This document shows positions 1-5,349 of a stretch of 7,418 nucleotides of DNA, piece after piece. The notes under the pieces are model-generated. The model had not been told where the DNA came from. It worked only from the letters and a program-made list of their open reading frames with translations, and did no database searches. Source of the DNA: an uncultured Clostridia bacterium. Its GTDB lineage: Bacteria > Bacillota > Clostridia > Christensenellales > CAG-917. Numbering within the stretch: the first letter of the stretch is position 1; every line of letters starts with the position of its first letter. A program made the translations under genes and the position numbers. Location of the stretch: NCBI GenBank assembly GCA_947589635.1, contig CANQCC010000072.1, positions 1 to 7,418 on the forward strand, in the 5' to 3' direction.

Positions 1-54
1 TGACGCCAGCGTCAGACGGCCCACCGGAGAATCATAAACGGTTCCGTATATCAT
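1..54 (-). CDS. N-terminal fragment of a methylated-DNA--protein-cysteine methyltransferase (Ogt/MGMT-like), runs off the left edge
   Basis: Read on the minus strand from an ATG at 54-52, exactly 18 codons fit before the window edge and give MIYGTVYDSPVGRLTLAS. The Y-D-S-P-x-G-x-L-T-L-A-S pattern is what I know from the start of Ogt-type O6-alkylguanine-DNA alkyltransferases, which transfer an alkyl group from damaged guanine to their own cysteine. The catalytic PCHR region would lie outside the window, so identity rests on 18 residues only. A purine-rich GAGAGG lies 8 bases upstream of the ATG, but those bases also encode conserved PyrK residues in the other direction, so it may be chance. 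The fragment is antisense to where the middle of pyrK should be, suggesting a chimeric join or rearrangement. Confidence 0.55.
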   Translation of the reverse strand, partial: MIYGTVYDSPVGRLTLAS

Positions 55-56
55 TC

Positions 57-458
57 GTCCCGCCTCTCTATCTGCTTGCGAAGAGGCTGATCGCGCAAGG
101 CAATAAAGTCGCGGTCATATTGGGCTTCAACACCGCGGACGAAGCGTTTTACGAGAAGGAGTTTGCGTCTCTCGGCGCTGACGTAACGGTGACGACTGTG
201 GACGGCAGCTACGGCGTGAAGGGCTTCGTCACGGACGCCATGGACGGGGAGTATACGCACTTTTACGCCTGCGGTCCCTACGCCATGCTGAAGGCTGTGG
301 CGGGCAAGGCGAAATGCGGCGGCTCCGTATCCCTCGAGGAGAGAATGGGCTGCGGATTCGGCGCCTGCATGGGTTGCAGCATCCAGACTAAAAACGGGAT
401 AAAGCGCGTGTGCAAGGAAGGGCCCGTCTTTGACTCGCAAGAGGTGATATGGCAATGA
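57..458 (+). CDS. pyrK: Dihydroorotate dehydrogenase B electron-transfer subunit PyrK, C-terminal half only (5' end missing)
   Basis: PyrK passes electrons from dihydroorotate, via FMN in PyrD, its own FAD and a [2Fe-2S] cluster, to NAD+. Visible here are the second half of the NAD-binding lobe (VPPLYLLAKRL from about 57, then VAVILGF and YACGPYAMLKAV near 264-299) and the C-terminal cluster motif C-x4-C-x2-C-x11-C, with cysteine codons at 351, 366, 375 and 411. The SLEERMGCGFGAC block is typical of the family. Only about 133 of the usual ~250 residues are present. The frame stays open to base 3, but the residues before 57 do not look like PyrK: the GGGIG motif expected just before VPPLY and the FAD domain are absent. 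The first internal start in frame is TTG at 120, inside the domain. The stop overlaps the pyrD start as ATGA (455-458). If the join at the left edge is an artefact the gene is probably whole in the organism; if real, this is a pseudogene. Confidence 0.9.
   Translation, partial: VPPLYLLAKRLIAQGNKVAVILGFNTADEAFYEKEFASLGADVTVTTVDGSYGVKGFVTDAMDGEYTHFYACGPYAMLKAVAGKAKCGGSVSLEERMGCGFGACMGCSIQTKNGIKRVCKEGPVFDSQEVIWQ
441..446 (+). promoter_or_regulatory. Ribosome binding site that decides the pyrD start
   Basis: GAGGTG lies 8 bases before the ATG at 455 but only 2 bases before the alternative in-frame ATG at 449. The spacing and the ATGA overlap with the pyrK stop favour 455, a translationally coupled start. 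Confidence 0.6.
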
Positions 459-1414
459 AAAATCAGGTCATCATAACAAAATCAAACGTTTATCATGACG
501 ATTTATCACTTGAAGTATGCCTTTCGGGCATAAAGCTGGACAATCCCGTCATTCCCGCTTCGGGCACGTTCGGTTTCGGATATGAATTTGCGGACTTTTA
601 CGACATAAACTGCCTCGGCTCCATCGCGCTTAAAGGGACGACGAAAGAGGGAAGATACGGCAATCCTCTTCCGCGCATTGCGGAGTGCACGGCAGGGCTT
701 ATCAACAGCGTCGGGCTTCAGAACCCCGGCGTGGACAAGGTCATAAGCGAGGAACTGCCAAAGCTGAAAAAGTGCTTCTCAAAACCCGCCGTCGCAAATA
801 TATCCGGCTTTTGCATAGACGACTATGTTTACGCCGCCGAAAGACTTGACAAAGAGGAGCAGATTGGCATACTCGAGATAAACATAAGCTGTCCCAACGT
901 CCATAACGGCGGGATGAGCTTCGGCACGGATCCCAAAAGCGCCTACGCCGTCACAAAGGCGGTCAAAGATGTAACAGAAAAACCCGTGTATATGAAACTG
1001 ACCCCCAACGTCACGTCCGTCGTCGATATAGCGAAGGCGTGCGCGGACGGCGGCGCGGACGGAATAAGCCTTATAAATACGCTGCTGGGCATGCGGATAG
1101 ACCTGAAGACCCGTCGTCCCGTCATAGCCAACAAGGCGGGCGGATTTTCGGGCAGGGCGATCTTCCCGGTCGCCCTCAGAATGGTATACGAAGTCTACGA
1201 GGCGGTCTCGCTGCCAATAATCGGCATGGGCGGGATCGCAAGCGCAGAGGACGTCGTCGAGATGATGCTTGCGGGCGCCTCCGCTGTGGAAGTGGGCGCG
1301 CAAAATCTTGTAAATCCATACGCGTGCAAGGATATTATCGACGATCTGCCCCGCGTTATGAAAAAATACGGCATAAAAAATCTTGCCGAAATCACCGGAG
1401 GTGCGCATAAATGA
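455..1414 (+). CDS. pyrD: Dihydroorotate dehydrogenase class 1B, catalytic FMN subunit PyrD
   Basis: This enzyme oxidises dihydroorotate to orotate, the redox step of UMP synthesis, in a cytoplasmic heterotetramer with PyrK. The 319-residue product has a TIM-barrel FMN enzyme's landmarks: NPVIPASGTFGFG at residues 30-42, LKGTT followed by GNPLPR, NSVGLQNPG from residue 84, NISCPN with the catalytic-base cysteine at residue 146, and the FMN phosphate-binding GMGGI around residues 258-261. A Cys rather than a Ser base places it in class 1, and the adjacent pyrK places it in 1B. The N-terminus before NPVIPASG is about 15 residues longer than I expect for the family. ATG 449 is possible (two more residues), but 455 has better ribosome-site spacing and forms an ATGA overlap with pyrK. 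The stop overlaps the pyrF start in the same way, so the three genes are probably translated from one mRNA by coupling. Confidence 0.97.
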   Translation: MKNQVIITKSNVYHDDLSLEVCLSGIKLDNPVIPASGTFGFGYEFADFYDINCLGSIALKGTTKEGRYGNPLPRIAECTAGLINSVGLQNPGVDKVISEELPKLKKCFSKPAVANISGFCIDDYVYAAERLDKEEQIGILEINISCPNVHNGGMSFGTDPKSAYAVTKAVKDVTEKPVYMKLTPNVTSVVDIAKACADGGADGISLINTLLGMRIDLKTRRPVIANKAGGFSGRAIFPVALRMVYEVYEAVSLPIIGMGGIASAEDVVEMMLAGASAVEVGAQNLVNPYACKDIIDDLPRVMKKYGIKNLAEITGGAHK

Positions 1415-2106
1415 GAGACGTCATCGTCGCGCTCGACTTTGAAAATAAGAAAAAAACGCTTGACTTTCTTTCGCTCTTCAAGGGCGAAAAGCCGTTCGTC
1501 AAGATCGGCATGGAGTTGTTCTATTCCGAAGGTCCCGACATCGTGCGCGAGATAAAGGACAGAGGGCACAAGATCTTTCTCGACCTGAAGTTGCACGACA
1601 TCCCAAACACCGTAAAGCGCGCCATGAGCGTGCTTAAAGGCCTCGACGTGGACATGACCAACCTGCATGCGGGCGGCGGCAGCGAGATGATGAAGGCGGC
1701 GGCGGAAGGGCTGACAAGAGAGGACGGCACAAGGCCGCTGCTTATCGCCGTGACTCAACTTACAAGCACAAGCGAGCAGCTTATGCGCCGCGATCTGCTT
1801 ATAGAAAGGCCTATGGACGAAGTGGTCATGAGCTACGCGCGCACCGCGAGGGACAGCGGACTTGACGGCGTGGTATGCTCTCCTCTCGAGGCGGGCAAGG
1901 TGCACGCCGCGTGCGGCAAAACTTTCCTCACGGTGACCCCGGGGGTCAGATTCGCGGACGGCGACAGAGGAGATCAGGCGCGCGTCGCGACTCCCGCTAT
2001 GGCAAAAGAGCTCGGCTCCGACTTCATAGTCATGGGCAGGCCGATAACCGCGGCAAGCGACCCAGTAGAGGTATACATGCGCGCCCTCAACGATTTTGTA
2101 AAATAA
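1411..2106 (+). CDS. pyrF: Orotidine-5'-phosphate decarboxylase PyrF (class 1)
   Basis: PyrF removes CO2 from OMP to give UMP, the last step of de novo pyrimidine synthesis; it works in the cytoplasm as a homodimer with active-site residues shared between subunits. The 231-residue protein keeps the whole charged network of the short bacterial class: Lys31 in VKIGMELFY, then Asp58, Lys60 and Asp63 in DLKLHDIPNTVK. TQLTSTSE, VTPGVR and the phosphate-binding GRPIT (residues 209-213, with Arg210) follow in the usual order. Length is normal for the class. Its ATG overlaps the pyrD stop (ATGA at 1411-1414), and GGAGGTG at 1397-1403 lies 7 bases upstream, a strong ribosome site. Nothing is missing or unusual. 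Confidence 0.97.
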   Translation: MRDVIVALDFENKKKTLDFLSLFKGEKPFVKIGMELFYSEGPDIVREIKDRGHKIFLDLKLHDIPNTVKRAMSVLKGLDVDMTNLHAGGGSEMMKAAAEGLTREDGTRPLLIAVTQLTSTSEQLMRRDLLIERPMDEVVMSYARTARDSGLDGVVCSPLEAGKVHAACGKTFLTVTPGVRFADGDRGDQARVATPAMAKELGSDFIVMGRPITAASDPVEVYMRALNDFVK

Positions 2107-2128
2107 TTTGTTTTAATTGGAGATAGAT

Positions 2129-2776
2129 ATGAACGGTTCAAATCAACTTCAGACGCTTATAGCAAAAGATCTGCTTTCCATCGGCGCGGTGTTTCTCCGC
2201 CCCGACGAGCCGTTTACCTGGGCGAGCGGCATAAAAAGCCCGATATATTGCGACAACAGGCTCACTCTCACTTCGCCTGAGGTGCGGCGCGACGTGGAGC
2301 AGGGGCTTGTAGAGCTTATACGCGAGCATTTCCCGCAGGCGGAGGCGCTTTTCGGCACGTCCACGGCGGGCATAGCGCACGCCGCCATATGCGGATGGAT
2401 CCTTGATTTGCCATGCGGCTATGTGCGCGGCGGGAACAAGGACCACGGCAGAGGCAACCGCATCGAGGGCAAACTTATAAAAGGACAAAAAGTCGTCGTC
2501 GTGGAGGACCTTATCTCCACGGGCGGCTCCGTCGTCGAAGTCGTCGACGCGCTTCGAGAGGCGGGCGCGCAGGTGATGGGCATAGTGTCCATATTCACCT
2601 ACGGCTTGCAAAAGGCGCTTGACAGATTGAAGGAGGCAAACGTGACCAACTTCAGTCTGTCCAACCTCGACGTGCTTGTCAAGGTGGCGGTCGCGGAAAA
2701 ATATATCGCCGCGGAGGATGAGGACAGGCTTATCGCCTTCCGCAACGATCCCTCCGACGAAGGATGGATAAAATGA
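2129..2776 (+). CDS. pyrE: Orotate phosphoribosyltransferase PyrE
   Basis: PyrE joins orotate to PRPP to form OMP, the substrate of PyrF encoded just upstream. The 215-residue protein matches the Firmicutes-type family along its length: AVFLRPDEPFTWASGIKSPIYCDNR in the first third (a stretch highly conserved in Bacillus-type PyrE), then the flexible catalytic loop at residues 98-107 and the PRPP-binding motif VVVVEDLISTGGS with Glu126-Asp127. The loop reads YVRGGNKDHG: Arg100, Lys104 and His106 are kept, but the two positions after the arginine, where the Bacillus type has Ser-Lys and the enterobacterial type Lys-Glu, are both Gly. ATG 2129 is chosen because GGAG at 2119-2122 lies 6 bases upstream; a TTG at 2117 would overlap that site. 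The gap to pyrF is 22 bases, and the stop overlaps the pyrB start as ATGA. Confidence 0.97.
   Translation: MNGSNQLQTLIAKDLLSIGAVFLRPDEPFTWASGIKSPIYCDNRLTLTSPEVRRDVEQGLVELIREHFPQAEALFGTSTAGIAHAAICGWILDLPCGYVRGGNKDHGRGNRIEGKLIKGQKVVVVEDLISTGGSVVEVVDALREAGAQVMGIVSIFTYGLQKALDRLKEANVTNFSLSNLDVLVKVAVAEKYIAAEDEDRLIAFRNDPSDEGWIK
2760..2764 (+). promoter_or_regulatory. Ribosome binding site that decides the pyrB start
   Basis: AAGGA ends 8 bases before the ATG at 2773. The alternative in-frame ATG at 2764 begins inside this site and has no ribosome site of its own. The ATG at 2773 also forms an ATGA overlap with the pyrE stop, as at the pyrK/pyrD and pyrD/pyrF junctions. Confidence 0.55.
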
Positions 2777-3846
2777 GACATTTGCTTGACGTATGCGATT
2801 TGAGCGTGGATGAACTCGGCGCGCTCATAAAAACCGCGGAGGACATCGCAAAAGACGGAAAAAAATATGCGAGGGCGCTTGAGGGCAAAAAGCTCGCGAC
2901 GCTGTTTTTCGAGCCGTCTACTCGTACGCGCCTGTCGTTTGAGGCCGCTATGATAGAGCTTGGCGGCAGCGTGATAGGCTTCAGCGAGGCGTCTTCAAGC
3001 TCCGCAGCAAAGGGCGAATGCGTGTCGGATACCGTGCGCGTCGTCTCAAACTATGCGGATATAATCGCGATGCGCCACCCGATAGAGGGAGCGGCGCTTG
3101 CGGCGGCGGAAAAATCCCCCGTGCCCATAATCAACGCGGGAGACGGCGGGCATTGCCATCCCACCCAGACGCTTGCGGACTTGCTGACAATTCATCGCGA
3201 GATAGGCCGCCTTGACGATCTGACGATAGGGCTTTGCGGCGATCTGCTGTACGGGCGCACCGTACATTCGCTTATAAACGCGATGCTCAGGTACAAGAAC
3301 ATCCGCTTTGTGCTTATCTCTCCGCCCGAGTTGAGACTTCCCGAATACACGCAGAACGCGCTGAGAAGGGCTGGCGCCGAAGTGCTTGAGACCTCGTCGC
3401 TTGAAGAGTATATGCCCATTCTCGACGTGCTCTACATGACGCGCGTGCAAAGAGAGCGCTTCCCGTCGAGCGAGGCGTACGAGGCGGTCAAGGATTGCTA
3501 CAGGCTGACCGCGGCAAAACTTGCCGACGCCAAAAAAGATATGCGAGTGCTGCACCCGCTGCCTCGCGTAAACGAGATCGCAAAGGACGTGGACGACGAT
3601 CCGCGCGCCGCTTACTTCAGACAGACCTTAAACGGAAAGCTGATGCGCATGGCGCTTTTAAGATATCTGCTCAGCGACGAGGCGCTCAATGCCGACGCAA
3701 AACTTCCCGAGGGCGAGCAAACTTCGCTTAAGTGCCCAAACAACAAGTGCGTCACCAATTGCGAGTCGGACTTCGTCATGATGGCGGCAAGGGACGAGGA
3801 CGGCGCTTTGAAGTGCCGCTATTGCGAGACGAAACTGGATAAATAG
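2773..3846 (+). CDS. pyrB: Aspartate carbamoyltransferase catalytic chain PyrB fused to a PyrI-type C-terminal zinc ribbon
   Basis: This enzyme condenses carbamoyl phosphate with aspartate, the committed step of pyrimidine synthesis. Residues 1 to about 300 are a full catalytic chain: carbamoyl-phosphate loop PSTRTR (Ser49-Thr50-Arg51-Thr52), the SSSSAAKGE loop that reaches into the neighbouring active site, MRHP, HPTQTLADL, YGRTVHSL, TRVQRERF and HPLPR (residues 261-265). Catalytic chains normally stop soon after the helix containing RMALLRYLL. Here a ~18-residue hydrophilic linker leads to about 40 more residues with Cys321-x4-Cys326 and Cys348-x2-Cys351, in the contexts LKCPNNKC and LKCRYC. 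These closely match the zinc domain of the separate regulatory chain PyrI (CPNSNC and LKCKYC in E. coli). PyrI's N-terminal nucleotide-binding domain is absent, and no separate pyrI is in the window. I infer zinc-dependent assembly or stability without the usual ATP/CTP site. A start at 2764 would add three residues. Confidence 0.96.
   Translation: MRHLLDVCDLSVDELGALIKTAEDIAKDGKKYARALEGKKLATLFFEPSTRTRLSFEAAMIELGGSVIGFSEASSSSAAKGECVSDTVRVVSNYADIIAMRHPIEGAALAAAEKSPVPIINAGDGGHCHPTQTLADLLTIHREIGRLDDLTIGLCGDLLYGRTVHSLINAMLRYKNIRFVLISPPELRLPEYTQNALRRAGAEVLETSSLEEYMPILDVLYMTRVQRERFPSSEAYEAVKDCYRLTAAKLADAKKDMRVLHPLPRVNEIAKDVDDDPRAAYFRQTLNGKLMRMALLRYLLSDEALNADAKLPEGEQTSLKCPNNKCVTNCESDFVMMAARDEDGALKCRYCETKLDK
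3724..3843 (+). other. Zinc-ribbon domain at the PyrB C-terminus
   Basis: This sub-region of pyrB encodes the four-cysteine module. Cysteine codons are at 3733, 3748, 3814 and 3823, with a further one at 3760 that is probably not a ligand. Ligand spacing is C-x4-C-x21-C-x2-C, against C-x4-C-x23-C-x2-C in E. coli PyrI. In PyrI this domain binds Zn and contacts the catalytic chain, so here it would sit on its own polypeptide or a neighbour. Confidence 0.85.
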
Positions 3847-3859
3847 GCGTTTTAGCCGA

Positions 3860-3873
3860 TTGGGGCAGCCCAA
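3860..3873 (+). other. Small hairpin just before the permease ribosome site
   Basis: TTGGG and CCCAA form a perfect 5-bp stem around a GCAG tetraloop in the 37-base gap between pyrB and the permease gene. No T-run follows, so it is not an intrinsic terminator. It abuts the weak ribosome site and could affect mRNA stability or initiation, or be chance. Confidence 0.3.
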
Positions 3874-3883
3874 AAGAGATACT

Positions 3884-5188
3884 ATGCTTACGACGGTCAT
3901 CATCTGCGCGGTAACTTGCGCGGTTATGATTTTAAGCGTGCTGTTCTTCCCGAGGATAAGGCTTGGGAAGCTTAGCGCGAGCACTTTCTGGATAGTCACG
4001 CTTGTCGGCGCGCTTATACTCATGGCGTGCGGGCAGGTAAATTTCAAAGCGCTTGGGACCGCGCTTATAAGCAATTCCGCGATAAATCCTCTTAAGATCC
4101 TCGCGCTGTTCATATCGATGACCGTGCTGTCCGTCTTCCTTGACGAGTTGGGATTTTTCAGCTATCTCGCATCCAAGGTGCTGAAAAGGGCGCACGCGGG
4201 ACAGAAGAGGCTTTTTTTGTTGCTTTACGTCACGGTGTCCGTGCTGACCGTGTTTACGTCAAACGACATAGTCGTGCTGTCTTTCACGCCTTTCATCTGT
4301 TACTTTGCAAGAAACGCCAAGATAGACCCGACCCCATATCTCGCCGCGGAATTTGTCGCCGCCAATACCTTCAGCATGTTGCTTATCATCGGCAACCCCA
4401 CAAACATATACCTTGCGACCGCGTTCGAAGTGGGATTTTTAAGCTATCTGAAGATAAGCGCGCTGCCTACCTTCCTAGCGGGGACGGTGGCGCTTGCGGC
4501 GCTGTTTCTGATATTCGGCAAAAAACTTTCAAAGCCTATCGAGGGCAGGGCGGACGACGTCCAAATCAAGAATAAACCGCTGCTTATAATCGGCATAGTC
4601 CACCTTGTCGTCTGCACGATATTGCTTGCCGTCGCAAATTATATACGCGTGGAGATGTGGCTTATATCGGTGTGCTCGGTGGCAAGCCTGTTTATATGCG
4701 TGGCGATCGCCTCCGCCGTCATCAAGCGCAAGCCGAGCGAACTTCTGGGAGTCGCCAAGCGCACGCCGTATCAGCTTATCCCCTTCGTGCTGTCAATGTT
4801 TGTGATGATAGTCGCGCTTGAGGACAAGGGCGTGTCCCTTGCGATAGCAAACTTTTTCGGCAGCGAGCAGCCCATCCTCGTGTACGGAGCAAGCTCTTTC
4901 CTGTCCGCGAACCTGATAAACAACATTCCCATGAGCGTGCTGTTTTCCTCCATCATCTCCAATATAGGAAATTCGGGCGTAGCGCTAAAGGCGGTGTTTG
5001 CGACGGTGATAGGCTCCAACCTCGGCGCGTACCTGACCCCCATAGGCGCGCTCGCGGGGATAATGTGGAGCTCCATCCTGACCACGCAGGGCATAAAATT
5101 TACCTATCTCGACTTTTTGAAACTTGGCGTGCTTGTTGCGATCCCGGCGCTGTTTGCGGCGCTCGGAGGCCTGTACGCGGTGATGTGA
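3884..5188 (+). CDS. ArsB/NhaD/SLC13-like ion transporter superfamily permease, substrate unknown
   Basis: A 434-residue polytopic inner-membrane protein with roughly 11-13 hydrophobic segments, near residues 2-22, 33-51, 69-93, 109-142, 153-175, 189-212, 231-253, 257-280, 297-312, 331-357, 366-400 and 409-432, and one polar cytoplasm-like loop at 213-230. Two related half-site motifs typical of the superfamily are visible: TSNDIVVLSFTP (Ser126-Asn127-Asp128) with IIGNPTN (170-174) in the first half, and NLINNIPMS (343-351) with GSNLGAYLTPIGAL (377-390) in the second. Such Asn/Ser/Thr/Pro hairpins form the ion and substrate site in this fold. Members export arsenite, exchange Na+/H+ or import di- and tricarboxylates; sequence alone does not choose. 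No arsR or arsenate reductase is nearby. It lies 37 bases after pyrB with no obvious terminator, so co-transcription is likely. ATG 3884 is chosen over TTG 3860 because only the ATG has a (weak) purine-rich AAAGAGA upstream. Confidence 0.88.
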   Translation: MLTTVIICAVTCAVMILSVLFFPRIRLGKLSASTFWIVTLVGALILMACGQVNFKALGTALISNSAINPLKILALFISMTVLSVFLDELGFFSYLASKVLKRAHAGQKRLFLLLYVTVSVLTVFTSNDIVVLSFTPFICYFARNAKIDPTPYLAAEFVAANTFSMLLIIGNPTNIYLATAFEVGFLSYLKISALPTFLAGTVALAALFLIFGKKLSKPIEGRADDVQIKNKPLLIIGIVHLVVCTILLAVANYIRVEMWLISVCSVASLFICVAIASAVIKRKPSELLGVAKRTPYQLIPFVLSMFVMIVALEDKGVSLAIANFFGSEQPILVYGASSFLSANLINNIPMSVLFSSIISNIGNSGVALKAVFATVIGSNLGAYLTPIGALAGIMWSSILTTQGIKFTYLDFLKLGVLVAIPALFAALGGLYAVM

Positions 5189-5202
5189 TATTTTCAAAAT
5201 AT

Positions 5203-5209
5203 TTCGACA
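5203..5209 (-). promoter_or_regulatory. Candidate Spo0A box upstream of spoIIE
   Basis: TTCGACA on the + strand is TGTCGAA on the minus strand, a perfect match to the Spo0A-box consensus TGNCGAA. It lies about 35 bases upstream of the candidate -35 and 141 bases before the spoIIE start codon. In Bacillus subtilis spoIIE is activated by phosphorylated Spo0A acting with sigma-A, so this site is expected here. A heptamer can occur by chance; position and context raise its weight. Confidence 0.55.
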
Positions 5210-5225
5210 ATTTTCGCATAACGAC

Positions 5226-5265
5226 AGGTTTATCGGTTCAATTTTGACAGATAAACTTTTTATTT
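5226..5265 (+). terminator. Possible weak intrinsic terminator after the permease gene, or an operator dyad
   Basis: GTTTATC (5228-5234) and GATAAAC (5250-5256) are perfect inverted repeats, extendable by a G-U and an A-U pair at the base. The 15-base loop is large and the stem A+T-rich. It is followed by TTTTTATTTT, which suits termination of transcripts leaving the permease gene. The second arm adjoins and the loop contains the proposed spoIIE -35, so it may be a regulatory dyad instead. Confidence 0.3.
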
Positions 5266-5272
5266 TGATAAA
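5244..5272 (+). promoter_or_regulatory. Candidate sigma-A promoter for spoIIE
   Basis: A perfect -35 TTGACA (5244-5249) is followed after 17 bases by GATAAA (5267-5272), which matches the -10 consensus at 4 of 6 positions. Transcription would start near 5279, leaving a leader of about 70 bases. Spacing here is standard, unlike the 21-base spacing reported for B. subtilis spoIIE. The surrounding region is A+T-rich in an otherwise G+C-richer window. Confidence 0.45.
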
Positions 5273-5349
5273 ACTTAATTTGACAAACCGCGACGCATAT
5301 CTGCATGGACGGAAGTTTTTATCCACGCCCGGCGAGGTATAATTTTCCC

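Noticed and set aside
449..454. Earlier ATG for pyrD at 449
   Set aside because: Only 2 bases separate it from the GAGGTG ribosome site, whereas the ATG at 455 has 8-base spacing and an ATGA overlap with pyrK.
51..455. A 134-codon minus-strand frame opposite pyrK
   Set aside because: It covers the conserved PyrK Fe-S region on the other strand and has no recognisable family features.
1195..1905. Minus-strand open frame across the pyrD/pyrF junction, and a similar one at 779-1408
   Set aside because: Both are antisense to strongly conserved pyrD/pyrF and have low-complexity His/Arg-rich products; they are compositional shadows.
3847..3883. Terminator after pyrB
   Set aside because: The only stem here (3860-3873) has no following T-run and the next gene starts within 37 bases, so I do not call termination.
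5338..5343. Perfect TATAAT just before the spoIIE start codon
   Set aside because: Transcription would begin at about the ATG itself, leaving no room for a ribosome site, and no -35 hexamer lies 16-18 bases upstream. It also overlaps the GAGG ribosome site region.
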